From assembly GCA_013538805.1 (NCBI GenBank), contig JABXGR010000006.1:36195-97974 (forward strand): DNA of 61,780 nucleotides, given 5' to 3'. The notes beneath the pieces are model-generated. The model saw only the letters and a program-made list of their open reading frames with translations. It made no database searches and was not told the origin of the DNA. Source of the DNA: Candidatus Nitrosocaldus schleperae (GTDB lineage: Archaea; Thermoproteota; Nitrososphaeria; Nitrososphaerales; Nitrosocaldaceae). Positions within the stretch are counted from its first letter, which is position 1; every line of letters starts with the position of its first letter. Below, piece after piece: positions 1 through 8,422 of the stretch. A program made the translations under genes and the position numbers.

Positions 1-1
1 G

Positions 2-58
2 GTTATAGCAGCGATGAGGGAGGAGTACAAGAGCTTAGATGGTATGGATGATAAATAG
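2..58 (+). CDS. 3' end of an unidentified protein (truncated by window edge)
   Basis: An open frame enters from the left edge and stops at TAG (56-58), giving 18 residues ending in SLDGMDDK. The charged Lys/Asp/Glu-rich composition fits a C-terminus, but the fragment is too short to identify. The other forward frame tested (starting at base 1) also stops only at base 49, so the choice of frame is weak. Confidence 0.3.
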   Translation, partial: VIAAMREEYKSLDGMDDK

Positions 59-318
59 GCATGATGATGTCAGATTACTATCATTATGATGATAGCAATA
101 GGATAGTATAGGGATAGTATGGCAGAGAAGGCAAAGATCTTCAAGCTTTTGGCGTTAAGATTATAATAATTGTTATACCAATCAGATATCTTATATAGCA
201 TGTTGGTAGATTAGCATGAACCAAAGTGCTATAATAGTTAGAGATTGTATGCCTATATCTGAGAGAAGGAAAAGAAGAGCAGTAGCAATAGATGAGGCTA
301 GAACAATAGGTAACATAT

Positions 319-1875
319 TCATATAGAAAGTACACTCTTTATCCTTTCTGTTAGGTATCTGTTTATTATCTCAGCAATCAATTTTGCTCTTTCACTTATG
401 AAATCGTAGTAATGCTCATTATACCAAAGTTGTTCCTTTATAGGGATAAGATTGAGCTTTAATTCTTCTTCTCCAATCCCCTTCTCTTTAATATACTGAT
501 ATGGTTCTTTTTTCAACTTCTTATTTGTAGTGGCGGGTATAAAGACTATGTTTGCTAGACTGTTGATCTCGTCTTCCTTATACTTGTCTTTTAGTACTGC
601 CTTAGGGAAGAAGTGGTGTGCCTCTGTAATTTGTGGTTTTGCAGAAGAGAATTTGGATGCTGAATCCTCATATACAGCAAGATAGAGTATCAGACTGTAA
701 ACCTTGCCAATCCCTCTATTGTACTTATAGTCTTTTATCTTCTCTGCAGTTACTTCTAATGGAGCTGTATAACGGCTTAGCCAGTCTTTTATAAGACCTT
801 CCGTTCCTTCTTTCTCGATGGTATTGATATCTTGTTCTAACGCACCGAATGCTCTAGCTGTATATCTGCCTATAAGTAATGCTAAAAGGTATAGGGCAAA
901 GGCTTCATCCTTATCTTTGTTCTTGTACAAAGAGTAGATCGCTAACATTAATGCGTGTTGGTTTGTTAATTTTGTCAGTCCTTTAAGTCCTTTCTCATAT
1001 TGTAGGAATTGGTCTATTGAGGGTCTAACGTTATTGAATATATTTACAATCCCATTCTCATAAAAGTCTTTATCTACACTGCTTTGAATGAATACGTCTG
1101 ATTTCTTACCTATTATAAATAATAACTGTAATAGTGCAGATGGTTCTAACTCTTGTCTATCTTTAAGATATGGCTTTAGCGTATTCTTTACCCAGTCTGG
1201 GTTATACGTAGCTAGATAACTCAAGATTATATCGGATGTACTTACATTAATTCCTCCTTTATTTACCTGCTTGAATATCTCAGCAACTGTGAATATATCA
1301 AGTTCGTCAGGTAATTTCCATATATGTATGTCTCTCTTAAGTATATCTGCCCGTAGGTCATAGTAGGTTTCTCGGTATTGATCCTGGAGATTCTCTGGTG
1401 GTTTTTCTCTGAAAAGATCTGTTATTTTTATATAATTATCATCTAGTTGCTTGCTTAACCTAACTTCTTTATTGGCTAGGTTTACTTGTACAGGATATAG
1501 TTCAGTTAACTCCTTCCAAGTAGTGGGGTTTTTGCTTGGTCGTCCTCGTCGTTTTTGTTGGTCTTGGTCTATATTAGATTTATACCAGGCTGGTTTAATA
1601 CCTGTTATAAGACATAGTGTTGTTAATCTTTGTTGCCCATCAATAACCCATGTAGCGTGTTGTTTTTGCTCATTATATTTGTCAAGTGTTTCATTCTCCC
1701 AAAACATGAAAGTGCCTAACGGGTAGCCTTTGATCAAAGATTCTACAAACATCTTTATTTGTTCTTCCCTCCAGATAAACGATCGTTGGAATATAGGTAT
1801 GTTCAATTTACCATTAGAAGCGTATTTTACAAGATTTTCTATCGGCTCTGAAATCAAACTGGTGCGTATCGTCAT
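319..1875 (-). CDS. DUF262/DUF1524 (GmrSD-like) protein
   Basis: 518 aa. The N-terminal half is a DUF262 (ParB/Srx-like, GmrS) domain: IPIFQRSFIW near residue 27, GYPLGTFMFWE near 50, and the family hallmark DGQQR near 79. The C-terminal half matches DUF1524 (GmrD, His-Me/HNH-like): EAHHFFPKAVL followed by NIVFIPATTNKKLKK. In characterised GmrSD enzymes the N-half uses NTP and the C-half cuts modified DNA, so a defence role is possible. DUF262 proteins are diverse and the substrate here is unknown. No methylase or other restriction gene is adjacent. Codon use is visibly more AT-rich (AAA, TTA) than in the neighbours, which suggests acquisition. An AT-rich TATA-like run lies just upstream around 1890-1907. 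The start MTIRTSLISEPIENLV fits the usual beginning of the family. Confidence 0.85.
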   Translation of the reverse strand: MTIRTSLISEPIENLVKYASNGKLNIPIFQRSFIWREEQIKMFVESLIKGYPLGTFMFWENETLDKYNEQKQHATWVIDGQQRLTTLCLITGIKPAWYKSNIDQDQQKRRGRPSKNPTTWKELTELYPVQVNLANKEVRLSKQLDDNYIKITDLFREKPPENLQDQYRETYYDLRADILKRDIHIWKLPDELDIFTVAEIFKQVNKGGINVSTSDIILSYLATYNPDWVKNTLKPYLKDRQELEPSALLQLLFIIGKKSDVFIQSSVDKDFYENGIVNIFNNVRPSIDQFLQYEKGLKGLTKLTNQHALMLAIYSLYKNKDKDEAFALYLLALLIGRYTARAFGALEQDINTIEKEGTEGLIKDWLSRYTAPLEVTAEKIKDYKYNRGIGKVYSLILYLAVYEDSASKFSSAKPQITEAHHFFPKAVLKDKYKEDEINSLANIVFIPATTNKKLKKEPYQYIKEKGIGEEELKLNLIPIKEQLWYNEHYYDFISERAKLIAEIINRYLTERIKSVLSI

Positions 1876-2006
1876 TATTAGTAAATATATAAGTATGTTA
1901 TATATATAGTTTATTCTGTCGGAGAATTATTATTATTATTATCCTGAGTTGGTATCATCCCTAGACAGGGCAGATAAGGTTAAATGGAATCCCCTTCACT
2001 ATTCTT

Positions 2007-3335
2007 ATGATGTCTAGCAAGAATGCATCACACTACTCCTCCTCCTACTCATCTCTTACTCCTATATCACCTACACACATAAATCTCAACCCATCAATCT
2101 GCATGCAGTGTAGAGGTAGCAAGTACCTCTGTGGTCTAGCATACTGCCCCATCCTTGTATCAAGTGTAAAGGCAATGCTTGAAAGGATAGATGTGGATAA
2201 GAGTATTGATGGCTATACACCACCATCCATATTCGTTGGTAGGCTAGGGTATCCAAAGGTCAGCATAGGACCAATGGTGCCAGTTCCAGTTCAAGTTGTA
2301 GAGCATGATATGGGCAGTTTAGATATAAGCATATATGATTGCCCAGAGCAGTGGCATAACATTGCTCTTGATTATGTGCTTAAGTTCAGGTTAGCAATGG
2401 TTAGGGGCAAGGTTAAGGTTCATGTTGATGATGCATCACTAACAAGCAGTGGAATATCATCCATACTGCAAGAACTTGCAATGGCTAAGGTGCCAGTAGA
2501 TGCTGAGATGCTCCTCAAGAATAAACCTTCAGGGATAAACCTGAGCGAGTATCTACCTCCATCTGGACCATCTGCAGAGATGGAGAGGCTAAAGGTAGGG
2601 AGCATAAGGGTTGATGAGAGGATAGAGAAGGCATACTATGATTATGATCTTAGTGCAAGTGAAGCAATGCTCCAACTATACAGCAATGGTGTTAGCATCT
2701 CAAGCATAGTAAGGGCATTGAGTGCTGGATGCCTAGGCTATAAGCGTAGAAGGAGGTTTGTACCAACAAGGTGGAGCATAACTGCTGTTGATGATACAAT
2801 CTCTAAAGCACTGATAGAGCAGATCAAGCATGAGCCTAGCATAGATGAGTACATGGTATACTCTAGAGATGTTAGCATGAACAGGTTCATATGCATACTA
2901 CTGCCAGGCAAATGGGAGTTTGAGTGGATTGAGGCATGGTTCCCAAGCACCACATGGAATGTGTATGGGAGTAGGTATGAGATGATAGGGGATCATGAAT
3001 ACTATAGAGGGAGGAAGGGTTATGCTATGGTTGGAGGATGCTACTACTCTGCCAGGCTTGCAGTTGCTGAGCATCTAGCATCTATTAGGAGGCAGGCAAG
3101 GGTTCTCATGCTAAGAGAGATATACCCAGGGTTCAACATACCAGTTGGTGTATGGTTCGTTAGAGAGCATGTTAGGGCAATGCTTAAAGGCAAGGCAGCA
3201 AGGTTCACAAGGATGGATGATGCTATTAAATATGCTATGAGCATGCTTAAGATACCATTAGAGGAATGGTATAGGGAGAGCAGTATGCTGAGAGGGGCTC
3301 AGACTCAGATTAGGCTATCTTATTATATGCAATAA
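2007..3335 (+). CDS. nreA: Archaeal DNA repair protein Nre
   Basis: 442 aa. Recognised by the N-terminal Cys cluster CMQCRGSKYLCGLAYCP (about residues 32-48), then PPSIFVGRLGYPKVSIGPM (about 72-90), and the conserved C-terminal half with YYSARLAVAEHL and GVWFVREHVR. These are the two domains formerly called DUF650/DUF651. Haloarchaeal NreA acts in repair of DNA damage together with PCNA. The last residues, QIRLSYYM, look like a slightly degenerate PCNA-interacting motif. The first ~25 residues are Ser/Thr/Tyr-rich and poorly conserved in character, so the true start may lie a little downstream. Dpo4, another PCNA client, is encoded 1.3 kb away on the opposite strand. Confidence 0.9.
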   Translation: MMSSKNASHYSSSYSSLTPISPTHINLNPSICMQCRGSKYLCGLAYCPILVSSVKAMLERIDVDKSIDGYTPPSIFVGRLGYPKVSIGPMVPVPVQVVEHDMGSLDISIYDCPEQWHNIALDYVLKFRLAMVRGKVKVHVDDASLTSSGISSILQELAMAKVPVDAEMLLKNKPSGINLSEYLPPSGPSAEMERLKVGSIRVDERIEKAYYDYDLSASEAMLQLYSNGVSISSIVRALSAGCLGYKRRRRFVPTRWSITAVDDTISKALIEQIKHEPSIDEYMVYSRDVSMNRFICILLPGKWEFEWIEAWFPSTTWNVYGSRYEMIGDHEYYRGRKGYAMVGGCYYSARLAVAEHLASIRRQARVLMLREIYPGFNIPVGVWFVREHVRAMLKGKAARFTRMDDAIKYAMSMLKIPLEEWYRESSMLRGAQTQIRLSYYMQ

Positions 3336-3403
3336 TATTATGATTATAGCATCCACTAATCTAAACAGATTTAATAGAGAGTAGAGTATCGTAATCCAAA
3401 GGC

Positions 3404-4366
3404 ATGAAGGAGAGTCTAGAAGGAAGGGGGTTGGTGAAGGGCTATCTACCAATACTAATCCTCCTTGCCTCACCTGTACTCTACACCCTTGTAATAGCAC
3501 CAGATACATTCCAGATGGGCTGGAATGAGGGCAGGGGAGGTTTCCTATTTGCTCTAGCCTTCATAGTTGCAGAGATAGCAGGGATAAGATATGCCATAGC
3601 AAGGAATAGGCTATACCTAGCATCCATGCTGGCAGTTGCATGCATTGTATACTTCACGCTAGTAGAGAATGGGTATAGGCAGATCATAATGGACTCTGCA
3701 TCAACCTATGGTGCAAGGCTTAAGGATAGCTGGACATGGATGTGGGATTATATAGTATTGGGATCATTCATAGCCTCATCACTAAGCATATTATATGGTA
3801 GGAGATGGCTAAGGATAGCCCCTGCAAGCCCAATCTACCTGCTTGGTAGTGCAATAATACTATCTCTTGATGCCTTCTTCCCATACAATACTCTAGGTCC
3901 ATTGCAGTTCATAGTACCTTATCTACTCCAGTTCGATGCATGGATAATAAATACTCTAGATATAGGGAGTGCTACAGCAAGAGGCAACATGCTCTTCCTG
4001 AATGGAGAGAAGGGCTCCATGGCACTTCAAGTATTCTGGCCATCTGCAGGTGTGCATAGCATCATCATATACTCCCTTGTGATGCTTGCATTCCTGCTCA
4101 AGATGAATATACAGGGTAGAAGGAAGGGCATATACTTCGCAATAGGTGTTGCTGGCACAGTATTTGTTAACACAATGAGGATACTTGCCTTATCGATATA
4201 CGTGCTTACTGTTAGTGCTGATGTTAATGCATTTGAATCATTCCATTCTATAGCAGGGGAGATAATGTTCCTACCATGGCTTGCTGGCTACCTAGTGCTT
4301 ATAATGTATGTTGAGAGCAGAAGGGTTAAGAGAATGGATAAGAAGGATGCTAGCGAGGGGGAGTAG
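3404..4366 (+). CDS. Archaeosortase/exosortase family protein, Ser-type
   Basis: 320 aa, about eight hydrophobic segments. The three exosortase/archaeosortase signature regions are visible in order. WPSAGVHS (about 222-229) sits where most family members have (A)C(S/T)GxxS, so the nucleophile position is Ser instead of Cys. NTMRIL (about 268-273) carries the conserved Arg. FHSIAGEI (about 292-299) carries the conserved His. The family is a membrane transpeptidase thought to process proteins with a short motif-TM-basic C-terminal tail. Candidate substrates in this window are the PEFP protein at 19823 and the VPESILG proteins at 24354 and 52808. A second copy begins at 60812. Gene is separated by 68 bp from nreA and need not be co-transcribed. 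Confidence 0.85.
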   Translation: MKESLEGRGLVKGYLPILILLASPVLYTLVIAPDTFQMGWNEGRGGFLFALAFIVAEIAGIRYAIARNRLYLASMLAVACIVYFTLVENGYRQIIMDSASTYGARLKDSWTWMWDYIVLGSFIASSLSILYGRRWLRIAPASPIYLLGSAIILSLDAFFPYNTLGPLQFIVPYLLQFDAWIINTLDIGSATARGNMLFLNGEKGSMALQVFWPSAGVHSIIIYSLVMLAFLLKMNIQGRRKGIYFAIGVAGTVFVNTMRILALSIYVLTVSADVNAFESFHSIAGEIMFLPWLAGYLVLIMYVESRRVKRMDKKDASEGE

Positions 4367-4378
4367 ATCGTAGGTTGA

Positions 4379-4428
4379 GGATGGATGGATAGATAGATAA
4401 TGTTAATAATAATGGATGGATGGATGGT
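4379..4428. repeat. Interrupted GGAT/AGAT tetranucleotide repeat
   Basis: Two clusters of GGAT units flank a short AGAT/AATA stretch just after the archaeosortase stop codon. Similar 4-bp microsatellites recur in other intergenic gaps of the window (30170, 60750). No gene is seen between 4367 and 4591. Confidence 0.6.
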
Positions 4429-4591
4429 TAATTGATTAGCATAAATCAATAATAACCATCAGATTTGTTGAGTCAAGCAAGTATAGCAGAATATAGCAAT
4501 TCATCCATCATCCATCATCCATAAATAGTGCATGTATGATGGATACAACAATATATGCAGATGCATTAGCAGGCATCATCATCCTGATACA

Positions 4592-5755
4592 TTACATAAA
4601 CCTCTGTAGAGTCTCCTGACCCTTAACACTAATAAGATCAGATACCTTCACGCCTAGACGCCTTACAGGCATCCTGCTCTCCTTCAACGCCTCCTCAAGC
4701 AGTACCCTTGCATATCTGAGCAGATCATCTATGCTGTTAGAGTAGTGCTTCAGTGTCCTTGCCTTGCTCCTCATGCTCAGATCCTCATAAACCAGTATTA
4801 TGCCTACTGATCTGAAGAGCAGTTCCTGCTCAACCACACTCTTATGCACATCTACGCTTAAAGCATGTAGATCATCAAGCATATCCCCAATTGTATTAGC
4901 ATCCCTCTTTAGGGTAGTTATCCTGCTTATCTGCTTTGCCATAGGACTTTCCTTAACCTGCTCCTCATCAATACCCCTTGATGCATTGTACAGGTATATA
5001 CCCATCTTCCTCCCAAACTCCTTGATGAGCGTATCTATGCTTATCTTTGCAAGATCAGCAATTGTGTGTATGCCCATGGAGTTGAGCCTAGCCTCTGTCT
5101 TCTTCCCAACCCATAGTAGTTTACCAACACCCATCTGGCTTATGAAGCCCTGCACCTCCTCTGGCCTAACAACTGTAAGCCCATCTGGCTTCCTATAGTC
5201 AGATGCCATCTTTGCTATCAACTTGTTCATCCCTATCCCTATGGAGCATGTTAAACCTATGCTACTCCTTAACTCATCCTTAAGCCTAGTTGCTAATGCA
5301 ATTGCAGAGTCAAAGTCCTTACATCTTATGCTAACATCCATGTACGCTTCATCTATACTTACCTGCTCAAATGCATCTGAGTTTGCTCTAAGTATTGTCA
5401 TCACCATATCTGATATGCTTGTGTAGTACTGCTCATCAACTGGAAGGAATACAGCATCCTGCTCCCTTAGGAGTCTCTTTGCTTGAACTATAGGCATCCC
5501 TGCCTTGACTCCATATGCCCTAGCCTTGTAGTTGCAAGTGCTTACAGCACCGCTATCCCCTCCCCTAGCAGAGTATACACATACAACAACAGGCTTATCC
5601 TTAAGATCCTTCCTCCTCAACTCCTCGCACTGAGCATAAAAGTAGTCAAGATCTACATGCATTACTATCCTCTTACTTTTACTTTTACTTTTACTTCTGT
5701 CGCTGTTGCCATCCCAACTACCAACAACAGTACCCATACAAAGTAGGTATAGCAT
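4592..5755 (-). CDS. dpo4: Y-family DNA polymerase IV (Dpo4/DinB)
   Basis: 387 aa translesion polymerase. Catalytic carboxylates are in HVDLDYFYAQCEE (about 33-45) and SIDEAYMDVS (about 138-147). The Y-family STCNYKARAYGVKAGMP nucleotide-binding segment is near 74-90, and a helix-hairpin-helix GVGKLLWVGKKTEARL lies near 216. The C-terminus ends in QETLQRFM, a near-perfect PCNA-interacting peptide (QxxLxxF-aromatic/hydrophobic). Homology starts around residue 29, so the first ~28 residues are an extension. It includes SKSKSKSK, encoded by a tandem hexamer repeat (about 5672-5697). Internal starts at 5737 or 5662 are possible. Confidence 0.93.
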   Translation of the reverse strand: MLYLLCMGTVVGSWDGNSDRSKSKSKSKRIVMHVDLDYFYAQCEELRRKDLKDKPVVVCVYSARGGDSGAVSTCNYKARAYGVKAGMPIVQAKRLLREQDAVFLPVDEQYYTSISDMVMTILRANSDAFEQVSIDEAYMDVSIRCKDFDSAIALATRLKDELRSSIGLTCSIGIGMNKLIAKMASDYRKPDGLTVVRPEEVQGFISQMGVGKLLWVGKKTEARLNSMGIHTIADLAKISIDTLIKEFGRKMGIYLYNASRGIDEEQVKESPMAKQISRITTLKRDANTIGDMLDDLHALSVDVHKSVVEQELLFRSVGIILVYEDLSMRSKARTLKHYSNSIDDLLRYARVLLEEALKESRMPVRRLGVKVSDLISVKGQETLQRFM

Positions 5756-5801
5756 TACACCATCATATACATATTATTAGGCTCTCACATGATAGAATAG
5801 G

Positions 5802-6062
5802 ATGGATGACAGTAGTAGGGATGATGTTGTAACTGTTGATAGCGATGGTAAGATAACCATAAGGGTTGAGAGGATGGAGGTTGAGCATATATACCCTTGC
5901 ATATTCAATGGCAGGGTACTCTTATTCATAAAGGATGAGGATGGCATGCTCAACTGCTACGAGGTTGAGGATGATGATCTGAAGGGCAAGATTATGGATA
6001 ATCCTTCTCATGATTCCATAGTAAGGATACTTCAGCAGATTATTAGCAATGAAAAGGTATAA
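5802..6062 (+). CDS. Conserved-looking small acidic protein, unknown
   Basis: 86 aa, no recognised domain. Predicted pattern is mostly beta in the first 55 residues (KITIRVERMEVEHIYPCIF, RVLLFIKDEDG, NCYEV) then an acidic linker and a short helix at the C-terminus. It is followed 50 bp later by alba on the same strand. The start ATGGATGAC follows a purine run GAATAGG. Compact beta-barrel folds would fit, but no function is claimed. Confidence 0.6.
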   Translation: MDDSSRDDVVTVDSDGKITIRVERMEVEHIYPCIFNGRVLLFIKDEDGMLNCYEVEDDDLKGKIMDNPSHDSIVRILQQIISNEKV

Positions 6063-6079
6063 ATTGCATGGATATCAAA

Positions 6080-6089
6080 CTATTTATAC
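6080..6089 (+). promoter_or_regulatory. TATA-like box upstream of alba
   Basis: CTATTTATA lies about 25-30 bp upstream of the alba start, so transcription would begin within a few bases of the ATG, in keeping with the short leaders common in archaea. Identified by eye only. Confidence 0.4.
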
Positions 6090-6111
6090 AGGTGCAATCC
6101 CTTAAGAGGGT

Positions 6112-6417
6112 ATGGCTGAGACACAGAGCACACAGGCACAACGCAAGGCAGCAAACGAGGTATTCATAGGCAAGAAGCCATTGATGACGTATGTGACAGC
6201 CACCCTAGTGCAGTTGGCAAATGAGCCAACAGTAACCATAAAGGCTAGGGGGCTCAGCATCGCAAGGGCAATAGATGTTGCACAGATAATCGTGAAGAGG
6301 ATGAACTCTCTAGGCTACAAGATAAGCGATGTGAGGCTTGGATCTGAGCAGATGCAGAGCCAGAACGGTAAGGTAAGGAACGTATCCACTATAGAGATAG
6401 ATATAAGCAGGAAGTAA
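6112..6417 (+). CDS. albA: Alba DNA/RNA-binding chromatin protein
   Basis: 101 aa, the usual Alba length. Diagnostic segments are IGKKPLMTYV (about 20-29, containing the Lys pair equivalent to the acetylated/DNA-contacting lysines of Sulfolobus Alba), TIKARGLSIARAIDVAQII (about 41-59), the loop GSEQMQSQNGKVRNVSTIEI (about 77-96) that enters the minor groove. Alba dimers coat DNA and RNA in archaea. The first 15 residues are a flexible Gln/Ala-rich tail. Single gene with its own probable promoter. Confidence 0.95.
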   Translation: MAETQSTQAQRKAANEVFIGKKPLMTYVTATLVQLANEPTVTIKARGLSIARAIDVAQIIVKRMNSLGYKISDVRLGSEQMQSQNGKVRNVSTIEIDISRK

Positions 6418-6529
6418 GGCTAGCTGCCTGCTTCTATCCTTTTTTATGTTTATATCATGCTCATTCTTTGCCTTGATTGAATAATTAAGGTAAGTTATTA
6501 TTCTTGATGAAAGAGATATCTGCTGATGG

Positions 6530-7135
6530 TTGATGATCTTACGCTTCATATACGTTGTTAAGTATGAGGAGTTAGACTCAAGGGTAAAGGATGATCTACC
6601 ATACATTGAAGAGATGGGCAGGTTCTTTGCTTGGTGGTTGAACAAGAGGTTTGGGCTCCATTTCGATGTTGGTGTTGATGTTCTTGCTATAGAGAAGAGC
6701 CCATTCAGAAGGCTTAGGTTTGGGTTGAGCGATCTTATAATGCATCATAGGAGCAAAGGGAAGGATAACTACCATATATACCTTGCATACTTTAGACCAT
6801 TGATCTCTGACTGTAGTGCTGGCTACTACACAGACAACTTTGGTTTAGTGCACTGGCTTGATTATCATTTGGATTCAGGCTCAGACTCACATGCTATGGA
6901 TAGGAAGAGGTTCTTTGCTGTTAACAATTGTGCAAAGGTATCTCATATAATCTTGCATGAGGTTGGTAGGAGGAAGGGTATAGCGAAGAGGTACAACGAT
7001 GCCATACATGATCTATGGACTGAGCATGTATCTGGAGTAAGGGATTATGAGTACTACGATGAAGGGTACAGGAAGGTATCTAAGAATGATGGTGAGTATG
7101 CATTTGCAACTATGAGCATACCAGCACTCTCATAA
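6530..7135 (+). CDS. Uncharacterised protein with a degenerate zincin-like HE motif
   Basis: 201 aa (start at the first ATG of ATGATG; the second is equally likely). No family recognised with confidence. A helix SHIILHEVGRRKG (about 142-154) resembles the HExxH helix of zinc peptidases, but the second His is Arg; a further HDLWTEH follows about 10 residues later. The N-terminal half contains FAWWLNKRFGLHF and a mixed alpha/beta pattern typical of such peptidase-like folds. Ends in a short polar tail. Not obviously linked to alba upstream. Confidence 0.6.
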   Translation: MMILRFIYVVKYEELDSRVKDDLPYIEEMGRFFAWWLNKRFGLHFDVGVDVLAIEKSPFRRLRFGLSDLIMHHRSKGKDNYHIYLAYFRPLISDCSAGYYTDNFGLVHWLDYHLDSGSDSHAMDRKRFFAVNNCAKVSHIILHEVGRRKGIAKRYNDAIHDLWTEHVSGVRDYEYYDEGYRKVSKNDGEYAFATMSIPALS

Positions 7136-7496
7136 TTAAAGATTCTGTGCTCTATATATGCTGATGTCATCACTACTCCTAATATAGTATTAACCAGTTA
7201 TGTACTGACAAGCAAGCAAGTAAGCCATGCTGAACTTGTTTGTAGGCTACCAGTTCAGTAAGGCTAGGCGAGGAAGGGTGTGATGGGAAGGTGTGATGGG
7301 AAGGCGTGATGGGAAGGCGTTATACCTGCATTGCGTATTCAAGATACTATAGATAGCATCAAGCACACTTTACATGTATTAGCAAGGATGGTTAGAGGTT
7401 AGAAGATAGTATGTAGGGTAGTAGCAACCTTCCATATTGTTGTAATTCTATCATTGTACCAATAATTAATTATATACCTAGCCTGTAATAATACAT
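7136..7496. other. Gene-free gap of 361 bp
   Basis: No ORF, tRNA or rRNA is recognised. It holds the 13-bp direct repeat described separately, and an AT-rich stretch (about 7450-7495) that probably contains the promoter of the next gene (AATTAATTATATACC). Confidence 0.5.
7280..7318. repeat. Three tandem 13-bp direct repeats
   Basis: Three head-to-tail copies of GTGATGGGAAGGY (Y = T in the first, C in the next two), preceded by a partial copy. G-rich on the + strand. Not near a gene start; role unknown. Confidence 0.8.
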
Positions 7497-7880
7497 ATGC
7501 AGAGGATGGTCTTTGCTGACAAGAATGTTATGACAGCACTCATACTTGCTGCAATAGCTGTCTTCTCCCTTCCACTTGTACTACCTCATATAACCCATGA
7601 GTCTATGATATACCATATCTACCTACACTTAACAGCGTTCATGGTATCCATCTTCCTTGTGATAGTATCAGTACTAGCCTACTATAGGGGGAGGAGCAGG
7701 AGGTTGCTCTTCATGATGCTTGCACTCTCAATGCTTGCACTTGCAGAGTTTGTGAACTTCCTTACAGTAACAGGGAATGTACCAACACCATTGCTCCCAA
7801 TAATAAATGTGGAGTTGGCACATATGCTTATCCTTGCTATGCTTATACTCTTCATGACTGGAGTAATTAAGATGGGCTGA
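7497..7880 (+). CDS. Four-helix membrane protein, unknown
   Basis: 127 aa with four hydrophobic segments (about residues 11-31, 44-63, 70-90, 103-124) joined by short loops; the loop YYRGRSRR after TM2 is strongly basic and so probably cytoplasmic. No family recognised. Followed after 19 bp by a tandem winged-helix regulator, an arrangement seen repeatedly in archaea, where a small membrane protein and an ArsR/MarR-like regulator form a pair. That suggests, but does not show, a sensing role. Confidence 0.7.
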   Translation: MQRMVFADKNVMTALILAAIAVFSLPLVLPHITHESMIYHIYLHLTAFMVSIFLVIVSVLAYYRGRSRRLLFMMLALSMLALAEFVNFLTVTGNVPTPLLPIINVELAHMLILAMLILFMTGVIKMG

Positions 7881-7899
7881 GCGAGGTGAGGATAGGGAG

Positions 7900-8397
7900 A
7901 TGAGCAATATAAGGAACACGATATTTGAATACATAAGCAAGAACCCTGGGATAAGGTACAGGGAACTGCTTAGAATGCTAGGTTTAACTAATGGTGTGTT
8001 ATCATACCATCTCTACAGGTTGGAGGCTGAGCAGATGATAAGGATAGATAGGGATGGAGGAATGACAAGGTATTATGCAAGTGATGTTGAGCAGGATGAG
8101 GCAAACATACTTGGCATGCTTAGGATACCAACTGCAAGGAGGATCATCTCTTACATGCTTGAGAATGATGGTTCATCCACGCTTGATGAACTTGCATTCA
8201 TGCTTGGCAAGGCACAATCAACCATATTCTGGCATATGAAGAGGCTAAGCGAGAAGGGCTTAGTGGATAAGCATGACTCTAAATACGTGCTTAGGAACAA
8301 GAATCTCATCATAAATGTGCTTAATAGGTACAAGGAGCAGCTGGTTGAGAAGGTTGCTGATAACTACGCTGATATGATGGAGGATCTAAACTTTTAA
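7900..8397 (+). CDS. Tandem winged-helix transcriptional regulator
   Basis: 165 aa with two winged HTH units. The first is at about 5-55 (NPGIRYRELLRMLGLTNGVL then SYHLYRLEAEQMI and a TRYYA wing). The second is at about 72-125 (GSSTLDELAFMLGKAQSTIF then WHMKRLSEKGLV). The C-terminus is a helix that could mediate dimerisation. ArsR/MarR-like proteins of this type bind operators directly. Start ATG is preceded by GGTGAGGATAGGGAG, a plausible ribosome-binding site. Likely co-transcribed with the membrane protein before it. Confidence 0.8.
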   Translation: MSNIRNTIFEYISKNPGIRYRELLRMLGLTNGVLSYHLYRLEAEQMIRIDRDGGMTRYYASDVEQDEANILGMLRIPTARRIISYMLENDGSSTLDELAFMLGKAQSTIFWHMKRLSEKGLVDKHDSKYVLRNKNLIINVLNRYKEQLVEKVADNYADMMEDLNF

Positions 8398-8422
8398 TAC
8401 TTTATGCTTGTATAGTTTTAGG

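Noticed and set aside
216-326. 36-aa + strand ORF (MNQSAIIVRDCMPISERRKR start) before the DUF262 gene end
   Set aside because: Protein-like composition and a TATA-like box upstream, but it is very short, overlaps the 3' end of the opposite gene and has no recognised motif.
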